Source: Rosenbergiella epipactidis (GTDB lineage Bacteria; Pseudomonadota; Gammaproteobacteria; Enterobacterales; Enterobacteriaceae). Taken from it: a stretch of DNA of 64,000 bases. Numbering within the stretch: the stretch's first letter is position 1; the number at the start of each line of letters is the position of its first letter. Location: NCBI RefSeq assembly GCF_018494055.1, contig NZ_JABBFQ010000005.1, positions 124,001 through 188,000 of the forward strand. Direction: 5' to 3'. Of this stretch, positions 34,981-43,823 are shown one piece after another. A model generated the notes under the pieces. The model worked only from the letters and a program-made list of their open reading frames with translations, made no database searches and had not been told where the DNA came from. The position numbers and the translations under genes were made by a program.

Positions 34981-35019
34981 GGGGTCAGTTTGGATATCGA
35001 AAATTATTGTACGTTAAGG
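34981..35019 (+). repeat. internal copy of the outer terminal repeat (left end of the small module)
   Basis: The 39-bp sequence is identical to that at 19472 and in the same orientation. With the right repeat at 37768-37806 it bounds a 2,826-bp non-autonomous unit. Its flank (TACTA) differs from the ATATA at the outer ends, so the outer pair was the one used in the last transposition. Confidence 0.93.
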
Positions 35020-35125
35020 TGGTTTTTTGTACCTCTGAGCTGTGGTAGAGCACAGGCAGCTTTGAGCGATAAGCAGACATTTGCATTTTCGCTCATGCAT
35101 CGATAAATGAAATAAGGTTTCCGGA

Positions 35126-35890
35126 TTACATAAAAAGAGCCCGGTGTAATCGGACAATATAATCTGCAGTCGGATTGGATCGTTTATCACCCATTCGCTC
35201 CTGAATTGCCTGAACAGCAATATCCCGACGGGCAGGCAGTCGTGATTGTTCCGTTAGGGCAAGTGCAGACTTCATTTCAGCATAAGTGAGATCTGTACAG
35301 TAACACGGTGCGCCCGGCTGTTGCCGCCACGACTCCTCAAGCGTACCCGCATCGAAGGCGTCAACTCCTGTTTCACTGACAAGGCGCATTACCACTTTCT
35401 TGTGTTCTTCGATATTCCCCGCGACAGGAATTGAAATACGTCCCACCGCACCCTCTGTTGTACCTTTATTCGCAAGGGAATCTGAACCTATTGCATTCCA
35501 CGCCTTTACCAGAGGACGGTTAAGGAGCTGTGCCACCCACAGGCTTTCGACCTGACCATCTGAAAACGTATCAATGTTGTCGTCGCGATGGGGATAATAG
35601 TTCGACGTATCAGCAACGATAACATCCCAGGATAATTTCCGTACCAGAGACGCTATATCCACAAGCTTTGCCATAGGTATGGACAGGATGACAACTTGTG
35701 CATCCTGCATGGCACTTGCTGCATCGGCTGCTTCGGCTCCCGTTGCAAGCACGTCGGGGGCTATCGTTTCAGGCCCACGTGAATTTGCGACCTTAACGGA
35801 GTGACCAGCAGATGCAAGGCTGCGGGCAAGCGTTTTACCTATATGACCGGTCCCCAAAACAGCAATCCGGTACTTTTCATGATTAATCAT
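35126..35890 (-). CDS. NADP-dependent oxidoreductase, COG2085, second copy
   Basis: 254 residues with the Rossmann start RIAVLGTGHIGKTLARSL, NADP-contact ANSRGPETIAPDV, VADTSNYYPHRDD and ESWRQQPGAPCYCTD. It is closer to the stand-alone left-module enzyme than to the fused one: the TGHIGKTLAR start and the HRD motif are shared. Its start (ATG 35890) overlaps the stop of the fused regulator-enzyme gene by four bases, so the two are translationally coupled. Two or more paralogous enzymes under one MarR-type regulator suggests heterooligomers or different substrates. Neither is demonstrable here. Confidence 0.85.
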   Translation of the reverse strand: MINHEKYRIAVLGTGHIGKTLARSLASAGHSVKVANSRGPETIAPDVLATGAEAADAASAMQDAQVVILSIPMAKLVDIASLVRKLSWDVIVADTSNYYPHRDDNIDTFSDGQVESLWVAQLLNRPLVKAWNAIGSDSLANKGTTEGAVGRISIPVAGNIEEHKKVVMRLVSETGVDAFDAGTLEESWRQQPGAPCYCTDLTYAEMKSALALTEQSRLPARRDIAVQAIQERMGDKRSNPTADYIVRLHRALFM

Positions 35891-37101
35891 AATGTTCCCT
35901 TTTTGACTGGGGCCGTTACTGCGCGATTACGTTTGATGATGACATCATGGGTGAGCTGATCGCCTGCGGACATGAACTCTTTGATCAACGCATCTCTGTT
36001 CAGTGGTGCGCGGGTTTTATCCGCTGACTGGAGGGCAGCTTCAAGCTCTTCAGCATTTAGTTCTGTGCAATAGGCTGGCGTACCGGGCTGTTGTCGCCAT
36101 GATTCGCTGAGCGTACCGGCGTCAACTGCATCGAAACCTGTCTGCCTGACCAGTTCCATCACAACAGATTTTGCAGCCGGTGCATCACCTGCAACCGGGA
36201 TCGCAATACGGGACGGTGAACCGACAGCTAACCCTTTCTCTTTCAGCGTCTCGGCCAGAACGGCGTTCCAGGCTTTTATAAGAGGACGCCTGACAATTTC
36301 ACTGGCGTAAACACTTTCAGGTTTGCCTTCACGGATTTCACGAATATCTCCGTCGCGGAAGGGGTAGTAATTAGACGTATCAATGACAATCACGTTGTCC
36401 GGGATATCGCGCTGGAGTTCAGTAAGTTCAGCATGCTTGTCAAAGGGTATGGAAAGGATGATAACGTCTACATCGCGAACGGCCTCCTGGCGCTCAACTG
36501 CCACTGCCCCGACCTTTTGCGCCAGCTCTGCAATTGTTTCCGGGCCTCTTGAGTTCGCCAGTTTGACGGTGTGACCTTGCCCGGAGAGCTTATGTGCCAG
36601 CGTTGAACCAATATTTCCTGCGCCAATAATGCCTATTTTCATACCAGTACCTTTTGTCTGAGTGGAAGAGGTTCGATTATCAGCAGGATGAGCAAAGCCA
36701 TTCAGGGTATCCCTTAACTCCTCGAGCTTTACATCCGATAACTGACAGGCTGATTTGATTCTTTCGGTTACTTGCCACAACTCTTTTTGCAACGCGTGTC
36801 CGTTATCCGTAAGGGTAATGAGAACCCGCCTTTCATCGGTACGGTCACGCGTTCGGATTATGCGACCAGCAGATTCAAGCCGTTTGAGAAGGGGTGTAAT
36901 TGTACCGGTATCCATACCGAGTTTATGACCAATATCCCCCACACTGCGTGGTGTGCCGTTATACAACTCCAGCATGACCAGATACTGCGGAAAAGTGAGC
37001 CCCAGTGGGTCCAGGAACGGCTTATGTAACCGGTTCATGCGGTTCGCTGCACCATAGAGTGCAAAAGAAAGCTGTGTCCCTATTTCCTGTCGCGACTGCA
37101 T
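35887..37101 (-). CDS. MarR/OhrR-like regulator fused to a COG2085 NADP-dependent oxidoreductase
   Basis: A single 404-residue frame. Residues 1-143 are a MarR/OhrR-like regulator close to the left-module one (LSFALYGAANRMNRLHKPFL, GHKLGMDTGTITPLLKR, DERRVLITLT), again with Ser where OhrR has its peroxide-sensing Cys. A short polar linker (NRTSSTQTKGTG) leads into a complete oxidoreductase starting MKIGIIGAGNIGSTLAHKL (about residue 153). An internal ATG at that point has AAAGGT upstream, so a free enzyme may also be made. In the left module the two proteins are separate, so the fusion arose by loss of the intervening stop. The leader has a conserved palindrome at 37138. Confidence 0.85.
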   Translation of the reverse strand: MQSRQEIGTQLSFALYGAANRMNRLHKPFLDPLGLTFPQYLVMLELYNGTPRSVGDIGHKLGMDTGTITPLLKRLESAGRIIRTRDRTDERRVLITLTDNGHALQKELWQVTERIKSACQLSDVKLEELRDTLNGFAHPADNRTSSTQTKGTGMKIGIIGAGNIGSTLAHKLSGQGHTVKLANSRGPETIAELAQKVGAVAVERQEAVRDVDVIILSIPFDKHAELTELQRDIPDNVIVIDTSNYYPFRDGDIREIREGKPESVYASEIVRRPLIKAWNAVLAETLKEKGLAVGSPSRIAIPVAGDAPAAKSVVMELVRQTGFDAVDAGTLSESWRQQPGTPAYCTELNAEELEAALQSADKTRAPLNRDALIKEFMSAGDQLTHDVIIKRNRAVTAPVKKGTL

Positions 37102-37137
37102 ATTCGTACTCCAATAATTTATCTTGCTGCTTATTAT

Positions 37138-37149
37138 CTGGCGCGCTAG
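37138..37149. promoter_or_regulatory. operator candidate before the fused regulator gene
   Basis: CTGGCGCGCTAG, one base from a perfect palindrome, lies at a position equivalent to CTAGCGCGCTAG at 21049-21060. Both are followed by TAAAAG-type A-rich sequence. Confidence 0.6.
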
Positions 37150-37273
37150 GTAAAAGCATATAGTAATCTTTTCGTCAGTGAAAGAGTGATGAATAAGAAA
37201 TTTGTGCGGTTTACAATGCCCACAAATCAGGTAAGAAAAGCCAATACCAGCGTGGTGCTATAGCTCTGTGTAA

Positions 37274-37783
37274 GTCGAACAGGTTCGCTTTTGGCACAGA
37301 CCGGCCAATACCAAGCAAAACGGACTTACCAAAGCACTGAGGGAAATTGGCCGTATTGAACGAACGCTGTTTATGCTCGACTGGTTCCGCGATCCGGCAC
37401 TGCGTCGGCGGGTACAGGCGGGACTGAATAAAGGAGAAGCCCGTAACGCGCTGGCGCGTGCGGTATTCCTGCACCGCCTGGGTGAAATCCGGGACCGGAA
37501 ACCGGAAAATCAGAGCTATCGCGCCAGTGGACTGACGCTGCTGACGGCAGCTATCTCGCTGTGGAATACCGTCTACATGGAAAGAGCGGTCGAGGCCTTG
37601 AAGCGTAAAGGGCTGAAGATCAACGAGCAACTGCTGTCGCATTTGTCGCCGTTGGGCTGGGAGCACATCAATCTGACAGGCGATTATATCTGGAAAAGCA
37701 ACCGGATACCGGCTTCCGGTAAGTTTCGTCGGCTGAGGCCAGCTAAAGTAGAGAGGTCAAAAAATAGCCTTAACGTACAATAA
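37274..37783 (+). pseudogene. C-terminal fragment of the cognate Tn3-family transposase
   Basis: The frame is open from 37274: [60 protein letters not shown] and [18 protein letters not shown]. This is the C-terminal approximately 165 residues of a Tn3-type TnpA, different from the transposase of the nested element. The stop codon falls inside the right terminal repeat, as is usual for this family. The upstream approximately 830 codons are gone, replaced by the redox module, which makes this unit non-autonomous. Confidence 0.85.
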
Positions 37784-37806
37784 TTTTCGATATCCAAACT
37801 GACCCC
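37768..37806 (-). repeat. right terminal inverted repeat of the outer element
   Basis: 39 bp whose reverse complement is identical to 19472-19510. It is followed by ATATA (37807-37811), the target duplication. Confidence 0.95.
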
Positions 37807-37811
37807 ATATA

Positions 37812-38204
37812 AAGCTCCAACCGGTGCCTGAAGCCGAGCTTTGGGGAAAAATGCGCAGTCGCCAGTTCCAATCTATTTTCACTTACTGGGGCGCGGATTA
37901 TATCGATCCCAATACCAATGCCAGCACCTTTGCCTATAACGTGCCGAATGGTCCGAAAACCTTGGCGTGGCGAGTAGGCTGGTCTATTCCACAACTCAGT
38001 GAATTGACACAACAGGCCGCGGCGACCAGCGATGCAGGGAAGCGCCGAGCGCTCTATGGGCAGATTCAGACTAGCGTGATGCAAGACTCTCCCTTTGTTG
38101 TTGCCTTACAAGGCGCACAACAGGTGGGGTTACGCAGTAATATTGAGGGGGCACAGCAGAGTTTAGGGGTCAGTATGCTCTATTTTGACCAGATCGCTAA
38201 ATAG
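37812..38204 (+). pseudogene. second ABC substrate-binding protein, 3' part
   Basis: Continues the gene interrupted at 19,471: KLQPVPEAELWGKMRSRQFQ and TYWGADYIDPNTNASTFAYN match the end of the intact paralogue (SWGPDYFDPNTNAAAFA). It ends at TAA 38202-38204, followed by a terminator. It has no start of its own, and expression as a separate product is unlikely. Confidence 0.9.
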
Positions 38205-38214
38205 CGAAGTGAAT

Positions 38215-38243
38215 AGGGGGTAGCGTCGACCCTACCCCCTTTC
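38215..38243. terminator. bidirectional terminator
   Basis: AGGGGGTAG (38215-38223) and CTACCCCCT (38232-38240) form a perfect nine-base stem followed by TTT. It sits between convergent genes. Confidence 0.75.
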
Positions 38244-38254
38244 AAGCAGTAGCG

Positions 38255-39055
38255 TTAGCCATTACCTCTGAATTCAGGGTATAAGCTCATGCCGCCATCA
38301 ATAAAGAGTGTCGAACCGTGAACGTAGTCAGACAGATCACTGGCCAGCCACACCACCGCATTCGCCACATCCTCTGAGGCACCGATACGACCATAAGGAA
38401 TTAACTCCAGCAGCTTCTTCGCCGCGTCCCCTTCGGTGTTCTCGGCATTAATTGCCGTTGCGATAGCGCCCGGGGCGATCGAGTTCACTCGAATCTGCTC
38501 TTCGCCAACCTCTTGCGCGATACTGCGCATCAGTAGATCCACCCCACCTTTTGATGCGGCATAGTTCACATGACCCGCCCACGGGATAAGTTGGTGGACA
38601 GAGCTGACATGAATAATTTTGCCGTTCGCACGACTGACCTGGCGCTGACCTTTCTGTTTACGGAACTGTAATAACGCCGCTTGCGCCGTCAAAAATTGGC
38701 CGGTGAGGTTAACATCGATGACCTTTTGCCAATCTTGTAGCGTCATATCACCAATTGCTGCGTCTTTTTGCAGCCCTGAGTTTGCCACCAGAATATCCAG
38801 TCCACCAAAGTGTTCCACTGCCTGAGCAATTAAGTGGTTAACATCATCTTGCGAGGAGACGTCACCTTGCACCGCAATAGCTTGACTACCTTGTTGGCGA
38901 ATTTCCTCAGCCAGCTTCTCGGCAGGCTCGGCTTGGCTATTGTAATTAATCACGACACTGGCTCCGGCGGCGGCAAGCCCTTTTGCACAGGCATAGCCTA
39001 GACCCGAACTGGCACCGGTTACGAGGGCGACTTGATGAGTTAACGATATTTGCAT
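38255..39055 (-). CDS. SDR family oxidoreductase (glucose 1-dehydrogenase-like)
   Basis: 266 residues of the classical short-chain dehydrogenase family. TGASSGLGYACAKGLAAAG binds the dinucleotide, VANSG supplies the structural Asn, and the catalytic residues lie in IHVSSVHQ and YAASKGG, with SIAPGAIATAI and STLFIDGGMS later. NINYNSQ after the second strand suggests NADP preference. It resembles the glucose 1-dehydrogenase / YdaD-YghA-type enzymes often induced by stress. Preceded by AGGAG. It is monocistronic and ends against the terminator at 38215. Confidence 0.87.
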   Translation of the reverse strand: MQISLTHQVALVTGASSGLGYACAKGLAAAGASVVINYNSQAEPAEKLAEEIRQQGSQAIAVQGDVSSQDDVNHLIAQAVEHFGGLDILVANSGLQKDAAIGDMTLQDWQKVIDVNLTGQFLTAQAALLQFRKQKGQRQVSRANGKIIHVSSVHQLIPWAGHVNYAASKGGVDLLMRSIAQEVGEEQIRVNSIAPGAIATAINAENTEGDAAKKLLELIPYGRIGASEDVANAVVWLASDLSDYVHGSTLFIDGGMSLYPEFRGNG

Positions 39056-39199
39056 GGTGACTCCTGAGCGAGTTTCAATAAGAGTGAAGCATGGTATTGA
39101 GTATAGGACAGGACGGGAAATTTGATCGGATTCACAAAAAACAGCGATAAAGCGACAGTTCCGCTCGATAAGGAGCGGAACATGACTGGATGATGCTAA

Positions 39200-40069
39200 C
39201 TACTGACTCACCTTTTTAAGAGTATCCTGCAGCGAAGCACCGAACATTGCCCCATGGCTCAACCCAGAGTAATGGACGATAGAGATACCCAGACCTTGTT
39301 TTTGCCATTGAGCAACCCGTGGTGACAAATCGATGGCAGGCTGAGCCCCCGCTCTCGCCGGCTGTGAGGATCCCACCATCAACGTGAGAGTAGCCGGATT
39401 CACCGTTTGCGCTTGAATATCATCGACTAAAAATTGATACCCCTGACCCAACGATGGGCTAGCGGCAAAGTAGTGACTAAATCGGCTGGAGTGCAGATAA
39501 GTATCCATGACAAAAAGCCCCCCAAAGGAGTGTCCCCATAATGATCGTTTTGCCTGATCGATCGGTAGAGACGCTTCGCTCTGCGGGATGATTTTCTGTT
39601 CGAGTAAGGCGCGGAAAATCGCACTGCCGCCGCCCACTCGTCCACGGCCTAGCATCGAGTTCCCCTCAGTAGTGCTTCGGGCGACAGGGGTATAATCGAA
39701 TGACCGCGCTTTCAGGTCAAAAGGCAGTGGCGTATCGTAGCCAACAAACACCAGTACCGCTGGGTTTTTCTCGCTGATGCCCTGAAGCTGCGACTCATTG
39801 AGACGACTCAGGCTCGAGTTACCGTCCAACAGATACAGAATCGGGTACCCCTGTGCAGGGGCCGGTTTCTTCGGTACCGCGACCCAGATTTTGTGATGCC
39901 GCTGGGTATCCACCGACTCAACTTTATAGGTCTTAAAACGGTAGAACGACGATCCCTGTTCGGCAATAGAGGGGCCTAGAGGCGTCATGTCCGGCCTTGA
40001 AAAGGCACTCGGTGAATTAACCAACATTAACAACAGTATCACCACCGCTTTTCGATAAAAACCTACCAT
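39200..40069 (-). CDS. periplasmic esterase, IroE/esterase-D-like
   Basis: 289 residues with an N-terminal signal peptide (MVGFYRKAVVILLLMLVNSP, cut near AFS). The alpha/beta-hydrolase core is of the esterase D / IroE type: YPILYLLDGNSSLSRL, nucleophile elbow LWGHSFGGLFVMD (serine about residue 174) and catalytic histidine in HYSGLSHGAMFGAS. IroE-type enzymes linearise enterobactin-like siderophores in the periplasm. It lies 30 bp downstream of a TonB-dependent receptor gene on the same strand and behind a Fur-box-like site, so a role in catecholate siderophore use is likely. Confidence 0.8.
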   Translation of the reverse strand: MVGFYRKAVVILLLMLVNSPSAFSRPDMTPLGPSIAEQGSSFYRFKTYKVESVDTQRHHKIWVAVPKKPAPAQGYPILYLLDGNSSLSRLNESQLQGISEKNPAVLVFVGYDTPLPFDLKARSFDYTPVARSTTEGNSMLGRGRVGGGSAIFRALLEQKIIPQSEASLPIDQAKRSLWGHSFGGLFVMDTYLHSSRFSHYFAASPSLGQGYQFLVDDIQAQTVNPATLTLMVGSSQPARAGAQPAIDLSPRVAQWQKQGLGISIVHYSGLSHGAMFGASLQDTLKKVSQ

Positions 40070-40099
40070 GACGTCCTCATTTTTTATTCAGCGTAAAGA

Positions 40100-42372
40100 T
40101 TAAAAGTGCATACCGACTTCCATATAATATGTCCGACCGGACTCATTATAGGTATTGGCCCCCGCTCCCCAGAGATAGGCACCCGTGGTCGAGTTGCCTG
40201 TGGTTTGCGCATTACCCTCACGGAAATGGCGTTTATCAAACAGATTATCGATACCCGCCGTTAAATCAATGTTCTTATTGATAGTGTAGGTTCTACTCAT
40301 ACCGACAATCGCATAAGGAGAGACTTCACGCGTTTCACTGCCTGAGGTTCGCTCACCTTGGTAATTATATTTTTTCGGCTTTTGGCGACCGTACCACGTT
40401 AAGGTACCCTCGAAAGATAACTTATTCGTTGCCTGCCAATCTAAGGTCGAATTTATCGTGTATTTAGGGATAACCGATAAATAATCATGAGTGGTCTTAT
40501 TTTCATTCTTCAGAATATAAGTCAGGTTATTTTTCAGTGTGAGGCTATCGGTGATTGGGAAATTAAGCGTCCCCTCAATCCCTTCCACCACTGCTTTCGG
40601 TACGTTTTCCCATTTATAAATGTTGGCAGTACCATTGTTATATTCACTGGTATAACCGGCTTCAATTTTATTATGGTAATCGTTGCGGTACCAGGTCACG
40701 CCTGCCTGCACATCATGAGCATTATGGTATTCGATGCCAATTTCTTTATTCACGCTAGCTTCAGCACTGAGATCCTTATTACCTTGCAGGTAACAACTGC
40801 CACCGCCGTAACAGCCTTGACCGTTGCTGTATAACAGATAGTTAGGATTGGTTTGATAAAGATTCGGCGCTTTCCACGCACGAGCAATCCCCATTTTCAA
40901 GGTAAAATCGCTCCCCAACTCTTGGGAGAGGTTTAAGGATGGGCTCCAGTCTCCACCGGAAATACTTTGGTGGTTAAAGCGAACGCCCGGGACGAGTTTA
41001 GTGCTGTCGGTCAGCTGCATATTGTCTTCAGCGAAAATGCCATAGATATCCGCTGAGCTATATTCAGAGCGCCCGGTACTGGAAATACCGTCAACGCTCC
41101 CCGCGCTGGCCGTCACCGTATTAGAGGTTGGATCTCGCATCGCTTGGTGATTGAATTCTGCCCCCACCGTGAGCACATGATCGACCCATGCTTGGAAAGG
41201 AATACTCACATCGGAGTGCACGTTGGTATCGTAGAGCGTGATGGTTGAGAACCCAGTATTCGTCGTACTGAAGATACCGGATGCGCCACCCGATAGGCCT
41301 TCATTTAGCCGCGTATTACGCGTTTTTTCAAACTGAACGTAGTTATTGGTGGACACCCCATTATCCCAAATCCCGGTATATTTGAGCGCCAACGTTTGCC
41401 GATAGAGGACGTTAGTTTCGTTACCGTAATTCGCTTTCACCAACGCATTACTATTAGTATTTTGGGTATCTCCTGCATAGATATTCCCCTGCCGACTAAA
41501 CCCAGTATCGAGTTCGATGTTCTGGTTTGGCATAAACTCCCATCGTAATACAGAATGAATTTCACGATTTAATGACCCTTTGCGGGGTAAGTGCCAGCAT
41601 AGGTCCCTGTACGGGTTTGTGTGTGGCTTTTATTGATATCTTGGGCATCGGCCTGGGTTTTACTCCAGTTACCGTATAGGCGGAAAGTGAGGTTATCAGC
41701 CAATTCACCGCTCAAGCTTGCGTTATAGCGTTGAGTCGCCCCTTCTGCTTTATGTTCAGGTGCATTGAAATAAGAGTTAACGCTGCCATGCCACGCTTTG
41801 CTAGTTTGCTTAGTGATAATATTGACCACGCCACCCATTGCGCCGTTGCCATATAACGCCGCCGCTGGTCCACGAATAACGTCAATACGCTCAATCATTT
41901 CCGGCGGTACCCAGTTAGTATCACCGCGTGTATCACGCTCATCACTCCAACCATAACGAACAGAGTTACGGCTAGTGACCGGCATACCATCAATCAAGAT
42001 CAGCGTATTTTCTGGCCCCATTCCCCGAATATCGATCTGCCGGTTATTGCCGCGCTGGCCACTGGTGGAGTTACCCGTTAGATTGACACCCGGTTGAGTA
42101 CGAATGATTTCGGACAGATCTCGCTGGATAGGGTGTTTCTTTATCGCTTCGCTGGTGATGGTCGATACGCCCGGCGCTTGGAGGGTTTGTTGACGTGCCG
42201 TGACGACTAATCGACCTTCAGGTTTGGTGTCGCTGGATAACGTACTGGTGCCGGTATCTTTGGTCTCAACAGTATCGGCAGTGTTACCTTCTGTCGCGGC
42301 CATCGCGCTAACCTGTAACCCAACCAGAACCAAAGGAATAACAAGCGGACGTATCACTTTTTTAATAAGCAT
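40100..42372 (-). pseudogene. TonB-dependent siderophore receptor (FepA/IroN-like), frameshifted
   Basis: Two adjacent frames make one receptor of about 757 residues. The first (42372-41569) holds the signal peptide (RPLVIPLVLVGLQVSAMAAT), the TonB-box/plug region (RLVVTARQQTLQAPGVSTIT; DIRGMGPENTLILIDGMPVT; ERIDVIRGPAAALYGNGAMG) and stops at TAA after TYPAKGH. The second is open through that point as SLNREIHSVLRWEFMPNQNI and runs to the C-terminal aromatic residue (YYMEVGMHF). One base gain or loss at about 41,570-41,590 breaks it. FepA/IroN proteins import enterobactin-type ferric siderophores. The rest looks intact, so the lesion is recent or a sequencing error. Confidence 0.85.
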
Positions 42373-42433
42373 GAGCGTGTACTAGACAGACAGGATAAGA
42401 GTGACAGTAGAGTATCTTAATGAATATTAATGT

Positions 42434-42454
42434 AAATGATAGTGATTAGCATTT
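42434..42454. promoter_or_regulatory. Fur-box-like site
   Basis: AAATGATAGTGATTAGCATT (plus one T) at 42434-42454 is an imperfect dyad (AAATG.TA / TA.CATTT) close to the GATAATGATAATCATTATC Fur consensus. It lies 60-80 bp upstream of the receptor start. Confidence 0.6.
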
Positions 42455-42506
42455 ACATTTCCTTAGCACTCTCTTTGCTTTAGACCGTCATTCCCGCAGT
42501 AAGGGG

Positions 42507-42956
42507 TTAGCCAAACTGCTGCTGATGCTGCTTTTTACGCTGTAAATAGTCGTTGTCGGCCCTAAGCTTATCCCATGATTGTTTGAAGATCTTCGCTGCC
42601 GCCGCTTTCTCCTCATCGAGTTGATAAGGCAGTATTTTTCGGTTCTTATCGTACTTTTTTCCGCCGGGATGGTTGGCATAGCGCCTTGCACGGGTATATC
42701 CCATCTGAATAAATTTACGCGCCATATCCATACCGACAAAATCGTCTTGTTGCCGATAATCCTCGAACAATTGCATAATTTTATTGGCGGAGGCGGTTGC
42801 GCTGGCGACATCTTTAAATCGCCAATAGGGAAGAATTTCACTTTTATAAGGTTCGACCATCAACACTCCCTGTTCCCCACGCCCCACTTGATAGCGTTCG
42901 GGTTCTTTACGGAAATCAATGGTTGAAAAGTCTTGTTGATAGTTGAACGCTTTCAT
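42507..42956 (-). CDS. DUF4385 family protein
   Basis: 149 residues: FNYQQDFSTIDFRKEPERYQ, VGRGEQGVLMVEPYKSEILP, DDFVGMDMARKFIQMGYTRA and RRYANHPGGKKYD match the DUF4385 family, cytosolic proteins of unknown function. About as long as the family's shorter members. The gene stands alone, minus strand, upstream of the Fur-regulated receptor but separate from it. A competing frame at 42488-42841 is a shadow. Confidence 0.8.
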   Translation of the reverse strand: MKAFNYQQDFSTIDFRKEPERYQVGRGEQGVLMVEPYKSEILPYWRFKDVASATASANKIMQLFEDYRQQDDFVGMDMARKFIQMGYTRARRYANHPGGKKYDKNRKILPYQLDEEKAAAAKIFKQSWDKLRADNDYLQRKKQHQQQFG

Positions 42957-43226
42957 TAGTTACTCACCTTTTTTCGCTAATAATAAAGTATAGGTGAGAG
43001 TGAGGCGCAGGAAGGGTTAATCCTCAAATAGGTGACCCGCTCCTCAAAAAAGTGTCTTAACCGAACGTTGAGAAGAGTGAACGGATAATCGGCTCATCAT
43101 TATTCTTTATTTTACGTTGAGCCGCTTCTCTATTAGGGTGCTGTTCTATTGCGTAGAATTTGGGTAGATTGAATCATGTAATAACATTGCACCCGCCACG
43201 TAAGCATGCGCGCAAAGGAATTACCG

Positions 43227-43757
43227 GTGGATAAGATTGATTCTTTAAGATTGGAATATCGTAGCTTATGCGATACTGATTGGCCTTTATTTTTGCCGTT
43301 ACATGTCGATCGCCAAGTGATGACTTTTATTAGTGATCCGCTTGATGAAGAAACGATCCGCCGCCATTATTTTGAGCCACGTTTACGACCTTGGCAGCCA
43401 GGCTGTAAACACTGGCTTTGCCTAATCATCAGTGAGAAGACCACAGGTATTCCTATTGGTGTAACCGGCTTTATCGAACGCAGTGACGGTATCGCCGAGG
43501 TAGGATTTATACTTAAACCTGAGTTTCAGGGGAAGGGTTATGGCCGTGAGTCATTAAAGGATATTATTCAGTTTGCCTTGACGCATTATCACTATCATAA
43601 ATTAGTGGCGACGGTAACGTCAGGAAATGAAGCCTCACGTCGAACTTTAATCAGCGCCGGATTTCTGCAGGAGGGAACCTTAAGAAAAAACTATTATTTA
43701 AAAGGATCTTGGCAAGATGACTGGTTATTTGGATTATTGAGAGAAGAGACGGGATAG
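43227..43757 (+). CDS. GNAT N-acetyltransferase, RimJ/RimL-like
   Basis: 176 residues from the GTG at 43227, chosen because AAGGA lies eight bases upstream; an ATG at 43206 would add seven residues but has no ribosome site. SLRLEYRSLCDTDWPLFLPL opens the fold, GIPIGVTGFIE and AEVGFILKPEFQGKGYGRES form the acetyl-CoA site, and NEASRRTLISAGFLQEGTLR the C-terminal motif. Such enzymes acetylate ribosomal protein N-termini or small molecules. It is followed by the racemase gene (67 bp), possibly in one transcript. Confidence 0.8.
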   Translation: MDKIDSLRLEYRSLCDTDWPLFLPLHVDRQVMTFISDPLDEETIRRHYFEPRLRPWQPGCKHWLCLIISEKTTGIPIGVTGFIERSDGIAEVGFILKPEFQGKGYGRESLKDIIQFALTHYHYHKLVATVTSGNEASRRTLISAGFLQEGTLRKNYYLKGSWQDDWLFGLLREETG

Positions 43758-43823
43758 TAATTCTTTAATAATAATGCTTTTATGAATATCGACAAAGACG
43801 AAAATACCTTAAGAGCCAATATA

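Larger units (their letters stand above)
19472..37806. mobile_element. Tn3-family pseudo-compound transposon, 18,335 bp
   Basis: The ends are 39-bp inverted repeats beginning GGGGTCAGTTTGGATATCG (19472-19510 and 37768-37806), exact reverse complements of each other and of Tn3-family type (GGGGTC at the tip, TTAAGG at the inner end). The 5-bp sequence ATATA flanks both ends (19467-19471 and 37807-37811), and removing the element plus one copy restores the binding-protein frame (ADIHIKLQPV). A third copy of the repeat lies inside at 34981. Only a C-terminal scrap of the cognate transposase remains, so the unit was probably moved in trans. Cargo: redox enzymes, a nested transposon, plasmid mobilisation genes, padC and a toxin-antitoxin pair. 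Confidence 0.92.

Noticed and set aside
19472..37806. Simple cointegrate of a plasmid by replicative transposition
   Set aside because: The direct orientation of the two left repeats fits, but the two modules differ in gene content and sequence beyond about 90 bp, whereas a cointegrate would give identical copies.
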